Shown here piece by piece: positions 17,432-25,456 of a DNA stretch of 64,000 nt. Within the stretch, counting starts at the first letter, position 1. Every line of letters starts with the position of its first letter. The DNA is from Oscillospiraceae bacterium. Lineage in GTDB: Bacteria > Bacillota > Clostridia > Oscillospirales > Oscillospiraceae. The notes below the pieces were generated by a model that was not told the origin of the DNA, did no database searches, and saw nothing but the letters and a program-made list of their open reading frames with translations. The stretch spans positions 22,600-86,599 of the forward strand of contig JAEDDG010000004.1 of the NCBI GenBank assembly GCA_016293865.1. Reading direction: 5' to 3'. A program made the translations under genes and the position numbers.

Positions 17432-18661
17432 TCAGCCAAACACGGCAAGCAGGAAGCCTGCGGCAATGGCGGAACCGATGACGCCGGCCACATTCGGGCC
17501 CATGGCGTGCATGAGAAGGAAGTTGGAGGGGTTTGCCTTCTGGCCTTCAACCTGGGAAACACGGGCGGCCATCGGCACGGCAGACACGCCTGCAGAGCCA
17601 ATCAGCGGATTGATCTTGCCGCCGGAGAGTTTGTACATCAGCTTGCCCACCAGCAGACCGCCGGTGGTGGACAGGGCAAACGCGACCAGACCCAGAATGA
17701 CGATCAGGATGGTCTGCAGGGACAGGAAACGCTCAGCACCCATGGTGGCGCCGACGGAGGTGGCCAGCATGATGGTGACGATATTCATCAGAGCGTTCTG
17801 AGCGGTGTCGGACAGACGGTCGGTCACGCCGCACTCACGGAAGAGGTTGCCGAGCATCAGGCAGCCGATCAGCGGAGCGGTGGAGGGCAGAAGCAGGATG
17901 CAGAACGCAGCAACAAGAATGGGGAAAATGATTTTCTCAGTCTTGGAAACGGGACGCGACTGCTCCATCTTGACCTCGCGCTCTTTCTTGGTGGTCAGCG
18001 CACGCATGATGGGCGGCTGAATCAGAGGAATCAGAGCCATGTAGGAATAAGCGGCAATGGCGATGGGGCCGAGGAGGTGAGGCGCCAGCTTGGTGGTCAG
18101 GAAGATGGCCGTGGGGCCGTCTGCACCGCCGATGATGCCGATGGAAGCGGCCTCATTGCCGGTGAACTGACCGGAGGCAATCGCGCCGAAGAAAGCCAGG
18201 AACACGCCGAGCTGTGCAGCAGCGCCCAGCAGCATGCTCTTGGGATTGGAAAGCATGGGGCCGAAGTCGGTCATGGCGCCGACGCCGAGGAAGATCAGCG
18301 ACGGGTAAATTCCGGCTTTGACGCCGATGTAGAAGATGTCCAGCAGACCGCCGTGGTGAATGATGTCGGTAAAGGCGATGTGTTCAATGACCTCGCCGGT
18401 GCTGGGAACGGTGTATGCGGTGCCGGCAATATAAGCGTCCCACATTTCCTGATGGAACATTTCACTGCCGGGCAGGTTGGCCAGCAGACAGCCGAAAGCG
18501 ATGCCGACCATCAGCAGGGGCTCAAACTTTTTCCCGATGCCGAGGTACAGCAGCAGACAGCTGATGGCAATCATGATGAGATTTTTCCAGCCGCCTGCGG
18601 CAAAAAACGCCGCAAAACCGGAAGTATCAACAAGATTCTGCAGGGTTGCAACTATATCCAT
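17432..18661 (-). CDS. oadB: Na+-translocating decarboxylase beta subunit (OadB type)
   Basis: Membrane subunit that decarboxylates carboxybiotin and exports Na+. It has 409 residues and many transmembrane segments. The residues known to matter in Klebsiella OadB are present with the same spacing: D181 in GGADGPT, Y207 in AAYSYMAL, and N351, G355, S360 and R367 in NPLIGSAGVSAVPMAAR. It is last in the alpha-gamma-biotin carrier-beta operon, 12 nt after the biotin carrier, with GGAGG before the ATG. Oxaloacetate is the likely substrate because of the alpha subunit type; glutaconyl- or methylmalonyl-CoA systems use different alpha subunits. Confidence 0.95.
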   Translation of the reverse strand: MDIVATLQNLVDTSGFAAFFAAGGWKNLIMIAISCLLLYLGIGKKFEPLLMVGIAFGCLLANLPGSEMFHQEMWDAYIAGTAYTVPSTGEVIEHIAFTDIIHHGGLLDIFYIGVKAGIYPSLIFLGVGAMTDFGPMLSNPKSMLLGAAAQLGVFLAFFGAIASGQFTGNEAASIGIIGGADGPTAIFLTTKLAPHLLGPIAIAAYSYMALIPLIQPPIMRALTTKKEREVKMEQSRPVSKTEKIIFPILVAAFCILLLPSTAPLIGCLMLGNLFRECGVTDRLSDTAQNALMNIVTIMLATSVGATMGAERFLSLQTILIVILGLVAFALSTTGGLLVGKLMYKLSGGKINPLIGSAGVSAVPMAARVSQVEGQKANPSNFLLMHAMGPNVAGVIGSAIAAGFLLAVFG

Positions 18662-18673
18662 CTGCGCGCCTCC

Positions 18674-19072
18674 TTATGCCAGAACGACAAGCGGAGCACC
18701 GGTGTCAACAGTGGAACCCTGAGCGGCGACGATCTGCGCCACAGAACCATCCCGGGGAGAGAGAATCTCATTTTCCATCTTCATGGCTTCGAGCACGACC
18801 AGAAGGTCGCCCTTTTTCACAGCCTGGCCTGCGGAAACGTTGATCTTCAGGACAGTGCCGGGCATGGGGGAGTTGACGGTCTCGCCGGCGGCGGTGGCGG
18901 CAGGCGCAGCGGCCGGTGCGGCAGCGGGAGCAGCTGCGGGGGCGGCGGCAGGAGCGGCGGGCGCGGGAGCAGCGGCAGGCGCATATGCTTCATATTCGTC
19001 CAGGAGAATGGCTTCGCCGTTTTCTACTTCAACCTCATAAGTTCTGCCTCTGAGTGTAACTTTGTATTTCAT
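18674..19072 (-). CDS. Biotin carboxyl carrier subunit of the Na+ pump decarboxylase
   Basis: A 132-residue carrier that shuttles CO2 on biotin between the alpha and beta subunits. Residues 1-28 form a short N-terminal strand region, 30-62 an Ala/Pro linker of near-tandem AAPAAAP units, and 65-132 the lipoyl-like biotinyl domain, with biotin on K98 in EAMKMEN. In many oxaloacetate decarboxylases this domain is fused to the alpha subunit; here it is a separate gene, as in GcdC or MmdC systems. It lies 2 nt from the gamma gene and 12 nt from beta. Confidence 0.95.
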   Translation of the reverse strand: MKYKVTLRGRTYEVEVENGEAILLDEYEAYAPAAAPAPAAPAAAPAAAPAAAPAAAPAATAAGETVNSPMPGTVLKINVSAGQAVKKGDLLVVLEAMKMENEILSPRDGSVAQIVAAQGSTVDTGAPLVVLA

Positions 19073-19074
19073 AA

Positions 19075-19443
19075 TTATTTGACCTCCCTGATGGATTTGA
19101 AGCGCAGCTCGTTGAGCGGCTTGCCGGTTTTATCTGCGACAATGGCCATGATCATGGCGGCGTCCTTATCGGACACGTTGTAGAGCTTCAGCTCGCCGGC
19201 GGAGCCGGGTGCGGGCTCAGCTTTGGGCGCGGGCGCCGCTGCTTCCTGAACGGGAGCGGGGGCGGCCTTGGCCGCAGCCTTTTTCCTGGCGGAGGCAACC
19301 ATGACTTTGCCGAACAGGATGATGACAAACATCAGAAGGACCAGACCGAAGAAGACAACCGCATAGCCCAGAATAGCGGTGACTGCGGCATCTCCGATCG
19401 TCATTTTGGAGCCGGTGGAGGCTACTGCGGAAAGCACTTGCAT
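19075..19443 (-). CDS. oadG: Na+-translocating decarboxylase gamma subunit (OadG family)
   Basis: Small membrane subunit that holds the alpha-beta complex together. It has 122 residues: one transmembrane helix at about 22-48 (GYAVVFFGLVLLMFVIILFG), a Lys/Ala/Pro-rich linker (52-80) and a C-terminal region with NVSDKDAAMIMAIVADKTGKP, seen in the longer OadG/MmdD-like proteins. It lies between oadA (12 nt upstream) and the biotin carrier (2 nt downstream). Confidence 0.88.
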   Translation of the reverse strand: MQVLSAVASTGSKMTIGDAAVTAILGYAVVFFGLVLLMFVIILFGKVMVASARKKAAAKAAPAPVQEAAAPAPKAEPAPGSAGELKLYNVSDKDAAMIMAIVADKTGKPLNELRFKSIREVK

Positions 19444-19455
19444 GATACTTCCTCC

Positions 19456-20832
19456 TTATGCTTCGACGATGGTGTACTTGGCCACGTTTTCTTCCTTTTC
19501 CTTGCGGTAGGCGAAATATTTCTCTGCTTCCTTGGGGAAGGCAATGTAGGAGAGAACATCTTCGTCGCTGTGCGCGATGTCGCCCAGCTCCTTCTTGGTC
19601 TTTTCAAACTGGGGCTCCAGCGTTGCGGCAAAGCGGCCTTCGATTTCCTTGTCGCCGCCGAGGATTTTGGCCTTGATTTCGGGATTGATGGGCGCGGGTG
19701 TGCGGCCATATTCGCCGCGGCAGTATGCCTTGACCTCTTTGCCCACGTTCTTGTATCTTTCGCCGGCCAGGACGTTCTGTACGGCCTGTACGCCGACCAT
19801 CTGGCTGGTGGGGGTGACGAGAGGAGGATAGCCCAGGTCTGCGCGGACCTTCGGCGTCTCCACAAGAGCCTCGTCCAGTCTGTCCAGCGCGTTCATCATT
19901 TTCAGCTGGCTGATCAGGTTGGAGAGCATGCCGCCGGGAATCTGGTAAGTCAGGCACTGGGTGTCAGTCGCCATGGAGATGGGATTCAGCGTGCCGTCTG
20001 CCAGATACTCTGCGCGCACGCCCTTGAAGTAATCGGCCATTTCCTTCAGAACCTTGTCGTCCAGATCCACTTCGTAGCCCAGCTGACGCAGTGCGTAAGC
20101 CAGGGTCTCGGTGGCGGGCTGGGAGGTGCCGCCGGAGAAGGGGGAGATCGCGGTGTCGATGACGTCCACGCCGGCTTCGACAGCCTTGAGATAGGTCATG
20201 AATGCAAGACCGGTGGTGGAGTGGGTGTGCAGAACCACAGGCAGATCCACGGCGTCCTTCAGAGAGGAAACCAGGTCATAGGCCTCCTGGGGACCCATGA
20301 TGCCGGCCATGTCCTTGATGCAGATGGACTGAACGCCCATTTTGGCCAGATCCTTGGCCAGCTCCTGATACTTGGCAAGCGTGTGGACAGGGCTTGTGGT
20401 ATAGGACAGGGTGCCGGATGCATGCGCGCCCTGCTTCAGGGTTTCGTCAATGGCGACTTCCAGGTTGCGCACGTCGTTCAGCGCGTCAAAAATGCGGATG
20501 ATGTCAATGCCGTTTTTGACGGAGTACTCAACAAATTTGCGCACGACGTCGTCCGGATAGTGCTTGTAGCCCAGAACGTTCTGACCGCGCAGAAGCATCT
20601 GCAGCTTGGTGTTGGGCATCTTTGCGCGGATTTTGCGCAGACGCTCCCAGGGATCTTCGTTCAGGTAGCGCAGGCAGACGTCAAATGTGGCGCCGCCCCA
20701 GCACTCAACGGAGTAGAAGCCGGCCTTATCCATGGTCTCCAGAATCGGCTCAAACTTGCTGTAGGGCAGCCGGGTGGCGATCAGGGACTGGTTGGCATCG
20801 CGGAGGATGGTCTCTGTGAAATTCACTTTCAT
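19456..20832 (-). CDS. oadA: Oxaloacetate decarboxylase alpha subunit (carboxyltransferase)
   Basis: Transfers the carboxyl group of oxaloacetate to biotin, giving pyruvate. It has 458 residues of the pyruvate carboxylase/OadA DRE-TIM family: RDANQSL with metal-binding D12, K173 in CIKDMAG (the carbamylated lysine), HTH at 202-204 and the PFSGGTSQPATET loop. A PYC/OadA domain follows, but the biotinyl domain is missing and is supplied by the separate carrier gene. It is first in its operon. GGAGG lies 11 nt before the ATG. Pyruvate carboxylase subunit B (PycB) shares this layout, but the linked beta and gamma genes decide for the Na+ pump. Confidence 0.94.
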   Translation of the reverse strand: MKVNFTETILRDANQSLIATRLPYSKFEPILETMDKAGFYSVECWGGATFDVCLRYLNEDPWERLRKIRAKMPNTKLQMLLRGQNVLGYKHYPDDVVRKFVEYSVKNGIDIIRIFDALNDVRNLEVAIDETLKQGAHASGTLSYTTSPVHTLAKYQELAKDLAKMGVQSICIKDMAGIMGPQEAYDLVSSLKDAVDLPVVLHTHSTTGLAFMTYLKAVEAGVDVIDTAISPFSGGTSQPATETLAYALRQLGYEVDLDDKVLKEMADYFKGVRAEYLADGTLNPISMATDTQCLTYQIPGGMLSNLISQLKMMNALDRLDEALVETPKVRADLGYPPLVTPTSQMVGVQAVQNVLAGERYKNVGKEVKAYCRGEYGRTPAPINPEIKAKILGGDKEIEGRFAATLEPQFEKTKKELGDIAHSDEDVLSYIAFPKEAEKYFAYRKEKEENVAKYTIVEA

Positions 20833-20905
20833 TGTCTATGGTACCTCCCTTTGGATATAAAAAAATACAGGTAAAGAGCGTGCGCTCCAGTTCATACCAT
20901 TGTAA

Positions 20906-20934
20906 AGTATAATATAAAAACCGAACAAAGACAA
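20906..20934 (-). promoter_or_regulatory. SigA promoter of the oad operon
   Basis: Minus-strand TTGTCT (20929-20934), 17-bp spacer, TATACT (20906-20911), giving a leader of about 65 nt. Confidence 0.7.
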
Positions 20935-21252
20935 ATAAAAAAAGCGTTAAAATCTGACCAAAAATCAGGCCTGTTTTTGCCGTTTTGAGGGGAGCATGAC
21001 CAAAAACTGCAATTTAACGGTTCTGAAAAAATCTTAACCGTATCTTAATCTGATAAACGCTATAATTAACGGGACGGAAAATCCGGCCGGGGGAAGCTGC
21101 GCGGCGCAGAAGAACGTGGACTGCGTTTATTTTTTGCCGCGTCTGTGCATGTTATCCTCGCCCGCCGGCTGATTTTCAGGACAATCTGCCGGTTTTGCAG
21201 GCTGCACAGCAGTACATATCCTGCATATCCGGCCTGACTGTGCGGGAGCTGA
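20935..21252. promoter_or_regulatory. Divergent oad/pit intergenic region with TTAAC repeats and pit -10
   Basis: Between the oad promoter and pit lies an AT-rich stretch holding TATAAT at 21061-21066, the likely -10 of pit, with no good -35. Upstream are TTAAC/TTAAT elements at 21014, 21034 and 21045 and a further one at 21066; the middle pair is spaced 11 bp. Such direct repeats resemble PhoP-type boxes and would fit an activator-dependent phosphate promoter; this is inference. I see nothing else here. Confidence 0.45.
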
Positions 21253-22308
21253 ATGATGGATGTATCTTTTGCGTATTTTTTTGACCGGATGATGCACAGC
21301 CCGCTGCTGCTGGCGGCGGTTCTGCTGACGTTCGGCGTGATTTTTGTCAACGGCTGGACGGACGCGCCCAACGCCATTGCCACCTGCGTGGTTACCCGGT
21401 GTATGCCGCCGGGCGCTGCGATTTTCATGGCGGCGGTGCTGAATTTCTTGGGTGTGTTTCTGATGAGCGTGCTGAATGCCACCGTAGCGGAGACGATTAT
21501 GAAAATGGTGGATTTCGGAACGGACGCACACGCGGCCATTGTCGCCCTGAGTGCGGCGCTGTTTGCCATCGTGGTGTGGGCGGTGCTGGCCTGGTGCTTC
21601 GGCATTCCAACCAGTGAGAGCCATGCGCTGATTGCCGGACTGACCGGCGGCGCTGTGGCGCTTCATGGCGGCCTTTCCGGCGTAAACGGCGCGGAATGGG
21701 TCAAGGTGCTTTACGGCCTGGTGCTGTCTGTGCTTCTGGGCTTCGGTCTGGGCTGGCTTGTGTGCCGCGGCGTTGTCCTGCTGTTTCGGAAGGCTGACCG
21801 CCGGAAGACGGAAAAGGGATTCCGTGCCGCGCAGATTTTCGGCGCTGCCGCCATGAGCTTCATGCACGGTGCGCAGGACGGGCAGAAATTCATGGGCGTC
21901 GTCCTGCTGAGCCTGTATCTGGCCAACGGATGCGCCCCGGCCGACGCGGCTGCGGCGCCTGTGTGGCTGATGCTCAGCTGCTCGCTGGTGATGGGCGTCG
22001 GGACATCCGTCGGCGGGAAAAAGATCATCAAGTCGGTGGGGATGGACATGGTCAGGCTGGAAAAGTATCAGGGCTTTTCGGCTGACATTGCCGCGTCGCT
22101 GTGCCTGCTCCTGAGCTCGGTATTCGGTCTGCCCGTGTCGACAACGCACGCGAAAACGGCGGCGATTATGGGCGTCGGCGCTGAACGGCGGCTGTCGGCC
22201 GTCCGCCTTTCTGTCGTGCAGGAGATGGCGCTGACCTGGATTCTGACTTTTCCGGGCTGCGGTTTGATCGGCTTTGTTATGGCAAAGCTTTTTATGCATC
22301 TGTTTTAG
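21253..22308 (+). CDS. pit: PiT-family inorganic phosphate transporter
   Basis: Low-affinity cation-coupled phosphate symporter in the membrane. It has 351 residues and about ten hydrophobic segments, with the two duplicated family signatures: NGWTDAPNAIATCV near residue 33 in the first half, and MSFMHGAQDGQKFMG and LPVSTTHAKTAAIMGVG in the second. GIPTSESHALIAGLTG is the matching first-half loop. GGGAG precedes two adjacent ATGs (21253 and 21256); the second is better spaced. It is first in a four-gene operon with a DUF47 protein and Na+-pump subunits. Confidence 0.95.
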   Translation: MMDVSFAYFFDRMMHSPLLLAAVLLTFGVIFVNGWTDAPNAIATCVVTRCMPPGAAIFMAAVLNFLGVFLMSVLNATVAETIMKMVDFGTDAHAAIVALSAALFAIVVWAVLAWCFGIPTSESHALIAGLTGGAVALHGGLSGVNGAEWVKVLYGLVLSVLLGFGLGWLVCRGVVLLFRKADRRKTEKGFRAAQIFGAAAMSFMHGAQDGQKFMGVVLLSLYLANGCAPADAAAAPVWLMLSCSLVMGVGTSVGGKKIIKSVGMDMVRLEKYQGFSADIAASLCLLLSSVFGLPVSTTHAKTAAIMGVGAERRLSAVRLSVVQEMALTWILTFPGCGLIGFVMAKLFMHLF

Positions 22309-22337
22309 AACAGGACTGATTATTGGGGAGCGGAAGT

Positions 22338-22961
22338 ATGGCGGGAAAAAACGAACGGTTTTACTTTACAAATTTTGTTGAGGCGGCTGAGTGCGCCTGC
22401 AGTGCGGCCCGGTATCTGACGGACTGCCTGCTGCGGTATGATCCGAAAGGGATACGGTCCATGCTGGAGACCATGCATCGCTATGAGCACATGGGAGACC
22501 AGAAGAAGCACGAGATGTCCGTGGCGCTGGCGCAGGCGTTTGTCACGCCCCTGGACAGAGAGGACCTGGCGGATATCAGCCAGTGCATAGACGAGGTGAC
22601 GGACGCCATCGAGGAGGTCCTGCAGCGTTTTTACATTGACAACATACGGTCTGTTCCGCCGGAGGCGATCGAGTTTGCAAAAATGATTGCCGCGTGCTGC
22701 GCACTGATGAAGGAAATGATGGAAGAGCTCGGCAATTTCAGGAAACCGGAAAAGCTGAGGAAGATCATCATTGCCCTGAACCATGCGGAGGAGGACTGCG
22801 ACAGTTTTTATATAGACGCCGCGCAGAACGCGCGGATGCGGCATGACGACATGTTCGAAGTATTCTCCTGGCGGGAGATTTTTGATTACATGGAGCGCTG
22901 CGCAGACGCGTGCGAACATGTGGCCGACGTGGTGGAAACCGCTGTTATGAAAAATACCTGA
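22338..22961 (+). CDS. DUF47/PhoU-like protein, Pit partner
   Basis: A 207-residue, all-helical cytoplasmic protein of the DUF47 (YkaA) family, typically encoded next to pit and thought to regulate phosphate uptake in the way PhoU does for Pst. Visible are TMHRYEHMGDQKKHEM in the first bundle and NHAEEDCDSFYIDAAQ with an acidic E/D cluster that may bind metal in the second. The start ATG 22338 lies 7 nt after GGGGAG. It is 29 nt from pit and 59 nt before the second beta subunit. Confidence 0.88.
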   Translation: MAGKNERFYFTNFVEAAECACSAARYLTDCLLRYDPKGIRSMLETMHRYEHMGDQKKHEMSVALAQAFVTPLDREDLADISQCIDEVTDAIEEVLQRFYIDNIRSVPPEAIEFAKMIAACCALMKEMMEELGNFRKPEKLRKIIIALNHAEEDCDSFYIDAAQNARMRHDDMFEVFSWREIFDYMERCADACEHVADVVETAVMKNT

Positions 22962-23020
22962 CTGCGCGGAGCCGGGAAAGACGGAAGGCTGCGCAGATGG
23001 TGCATGAAAGGGAGTCATAA

Positions 23021-24142
23021 ATGGAATCAGTTTTTGAGAATGTCCTGAATATTGAGTGGCGGCAGATTGTGATGTGGCTGATCGGCGGCATTCTGATCTA
23101 TCTCGCCGTGAAGAAGGACATGGAGCCGGCGCTGCTGCTGCCCATGGGCTTCGGCGCAATTCTGGTCAACCTTCCCATGTCCGGCGCTGTGACGCAGATT
23201 TACGACGGCGTGGCGGAAACCGGCGTCATTGACCTTTTGTTCAATTCCGGAATTGCGAATGAGCTGTTTCCGCTGCTGCTTTTTATCGGCATCGGCGCCA
23301 TGATTGATTTTGAACCGCTGCTGACCAATCCGAAGCTGATGCTTTTCGGAGCTGCGGCGCAGTTCGGCATTTTCTTTACGCTGAGCATGGCGGCGCTGCT
23401 GGGATTTGACCTGAAGGACGCCGCCTCCATCGCCATTATCGGCGCGGCAGACGGACCGACGTCCATCTTTGTGGCCAATTATCTCCGGTCCAATTACATT
23501 GGCCCCATTATTGTGGCGGCCTATTCCTACATGGCCCTGGTGCCCATTGTCCAGCCGCCGGTTATCCGGCTGTTCACGACGAAAAAGGAACGGCAGATCC
23601 GCATGGATTACACGGGCATCAAGGTTTCAAAGCGGACGAAAATCCTGTTCCCTGTTGTGGTTACCATTGTGACCGGGATTGTCTCCCCGCGTTCGGTGGC
23701 GCTGATCGGCTTTCTGATGTTCGGCAATCTGATCCGGGAGTGCGGCGTGCTGAATTCCCTGTCAGAGACGGCCCAGAAAGTGCTGACCAATCTGATTACG
23801 CTGCTTTTGGGCATTACAGTGGCTGCCAGAATGACAGCGGACGCGTTCCTCAATGTACAGACGCTGATGATTCTCGGGCTTGGGCTCGCCGCGTTTATTT
23901 TCGATACGATCGGCGGCGTTCTGTTCGCGAAGGTGCTGAATCTGTTCAGCAGAAAGAAAGTGAATCCCATGATCGGAGCCGCCGGGATTTCCGCATTTCC
24001 CATGTCGGCCCGGGTGGTGCATAAAATGGGCCTGCAGGAGGACAACCAGAATTTCCTCCTGATGCACGCAGTGGGCGCCAATGTCTCCGGCCAGATTGCC
24101 TCGGTGGTGGCCGGCGGCCTGATTCTGAATTTCTTTGGATAA
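23021..24142 (+). CDS. oadB: Second Na+-translocating decarboxylase beta subunit
   Basis: A 373-residue OadB paralogue, clearly diverged from the one at 17432-18661. All residues tied to Na+ transport in Klebsiella OadB are kept: D144 in GAADGPT, Y170 in AAYSYMAL, and N315, G319, S324 and R331 in NPMIGAAGISAFPMSAR. It is shorter because the loop after the first helices (about 40 residues in the other copy) is reduced. No alpha subunit or biotin carrier is in this operon, so it would have to borrow the carrier of the divergent oad operon or one encoded elsewhere, or act in another way. It is co-directional with pit. Confidence 0.93.
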   Translation: MESVFENVLNIEWRQIVMWLIGGILIYLAVKKDMEPALLLPMGFGAILVNLPMSGAVTQIYDGVAETGVIDLLFNSGIANELFPLLLFIGIGAMIDFEPLLTNPKLMLFGAAAQFGIFFTLSMAALLGFDLKDAASIAIIGAADGPTSIFVANYLRSNYIGPIIVAAYSYMALVPIVQPPVIRLFTTKKERQIRMDYTGIKVSKRTKILFPVVVTIVTGIVSPRSVALIGFLMFGNLIRECGVLNSLSETAQKVLTNLITLLLGITVAARMTADAFLNVQTLMILGLGLAAFIFDTIGGVLFAKVLNLFSRKKVNPMIGAAGISAFPMSARVVHKMGLQEDNQNFLLMHAVGANVSGQIASVVAGGLILNFFG

Positions 24143-24156
24143 CGGGAGGGAAGACG

Positions 24157-24285
24157 ATGAATGTCGAATTGTTTTTGTCCACGCTGCCGTTTATGGCGAA
24201 AGGAATGGCGGCTGTGTTTGCGGTTATCCTGGTGCTGATGCTGTGTATTTTCCTGCTGAACAGGCTTTTTTCTCCCGGAAAATGA
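24157..24285 (+). CDS. 42-residue single-span peptide, OadG-like gamma subunit
   Basis: Tiny gene starting MNVELFLSTLPFMAKGMA and ending LFSPGK. One hydrophobic helix spans residues 14-36. GGGAGG ends 7 nt before the ATG and the gene begins 14 nt after the second beta subunit, followed 30 nt later by a terminator. Minimal OadG proteins are of this form (one helix plus a short charged end), so a gamma-like scaffold for the second beta subunit is likely by position and topology, not by a diagnostic motif. Confidence 0.7.
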   Translation: MNVELFLSTLPFMAKGMAAVFAVILVLMLCIFLLNRLFSPGK

Positions 24286-24315
24286 GCGCGCGGCGGAATG
24301 GCCGTATGAATCAGA

Positions 24316-24360
24316 ATCCCCGCTGAAGGCGAGAAGCCTTCAGCGGGGATTGCTGCTTTT
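24316..24360 (+). terminator. Rho-independent terminator of the pit operon
   Basis: Perfect 15-bp stem (24316-24330 with 24336-24350), 5-nt loop, then TGCTGCTTTT. Confidence 0.9.
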
Positions 24361-24385
24361 CAGACTTTTCGGACGCCGGAGCCGG

Positions 24386-25456
24386 TCAGTTCAGGGAGAA
24401 CTCCATGTATACCGGGTTGTGATCGGAGGCGGCAAAGCCGCAGTCAATGACGGCGGCGCTTTCGACGGTTACGTTTTCGGAGACGATGAAGCCGTCCACA
24501 GTCAGCACAAAGGTATGGCCGGGCGTATAGGGTTCGTCAGTATTGCGGCTGCTTGGAATGGGGGCGTCCGGATCACAGCTGTTGACCAGCCGGAAGCCCC
24601 GGGGCATCAGCTGCGCAGGGAAAGGCCGCGCCCAGGTGAACGTGCCGCCGTCCACGCCGAAGACGGCGCCTGAGTTGCCCAGAAGATCCATGTTGAAGTC
24701 CCCGCCGCAGATGACGTGGCAGCCTTCCGCGGCATCCGCCGCCATGTCGCCCAGCAGCATGTCCAGCTGCCGGGTGTTGATGCTGCCGTCTGATGAGTAG
24801 GCGGAGAGGTGCACATTATACAGGCACAGCGTCCCGCCGTTTTCCAGCGGGATACGCGTGATGCTGTAGCAGCGGTCAAGGTCCAGCAGTTTGGTCAGTC
24901 CTGTTTCGATGGGAAGGCTCCGGCGCAGCGCGCTGTCTGCCGTCCAGGCGGAGAAGGTCATCAGCCCGGAGCGGGACCGGCCGTGGGGGTGCAGAGGGGG
25001 ATACATCAGATACGCGGAGTCGTAGTTCTGGCAGAATACGCTGTCATAGCCGGGAAGCGCCCCGGAAAACAGGGCGGATTCATCGATGTGATAGCTGCGG
25101 GTTGAATCCGTGTCCACCTCCTGAAGCAGGATGAAATCCGGCTGCAGTCCGGACAGAAGGCCGGTACAGTACCCGATGTTGTTTTCAACGGCCTGCGCCG
25201 AGAAGGCGCGGGATTCCGTGCCGCCGTCCATGAAAAAGGAATAGTCGCTGCTGTAGGCGCCGAAGCCCACGTTCCAGGTGACGATGGAAAAGGTGTCGTC
25301 TGCCGGGACAGAGGCTTCTTCGGCGCCGGAGACGACGTCCAGCGTCAGATTGTCCTCCAGCCTGGAATATGTGGCCAGGACGTATATGACATAGGCGAGC
25401 ACGACCGCCAGGACGACGGCCAGCACACAGCCGCAGATTTTCAGGATTTTCTTCAT
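24386..25456 (-). CDS. Membrane-anchored endonuclease/exonuclease/phosphatase-family protein
   Basis: A 356-residue protein with one N-terminal membrane helix (residues 7-29) and an outward EEP hydrolase domain. Catalytic motifs are all present: WNVGFG near 61, LLQEVDTD with the metal-binding Glu near 113, YNVHLSAY, GGDFNMD and SDHNPVYM. Members of this superfamily cut phosphodiesters in nucleic acids, phosphoinositides or sphingomyelin; the substrate here cannot be told. It overlaps the CPBP gene upstream by 4 nt, so the two are co-translated. Confidence 0.87.
   Translation of the reverse strand: MKKILKICGCVLAVVLAVVLAYVIYVLATYSRLEDNLTLDVVSGAEEASVPADDTFSIVTWNVGFGAYSSDYSFFMDGGTESRAFSAQAVENNIGYCTGLLSGLQPDFILLQEVDTDSTRSYHIDESALFSGALPGYDSVFCQNYDSAYLMYPPLHPHGRSRSGLMTFSAWTADSALRRSLPIETGLTKLLDLDRCYSITRIPLENGGTLCLYNVHLSAYSSDGSINTRQLDMLLGDMAADAAEGCHVICGGDFNMDLLGNSGAVFGVDGGTFTWARPFPAQLMPRGFRLVNSCDPDAPIPSSRNTDEPYTPGHTFVLTVDGFIVSENVTVESAAVIDCGFAASDHNPVYMEFSLN

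Noticed and set aside
18870..18990. GC-rich near-tandem repeat
   Set aside because: It simply encodes the Ala/Pro linker of the biotin carrier; not a mobile or CRISPR repeat.
17396..19183. 595-codon open frame on the plus strand with Gly-rich tract
   Set aside because: Antisense to the oad genes; the Gly/Ser tract is the complement of the Ala/Pro linker.
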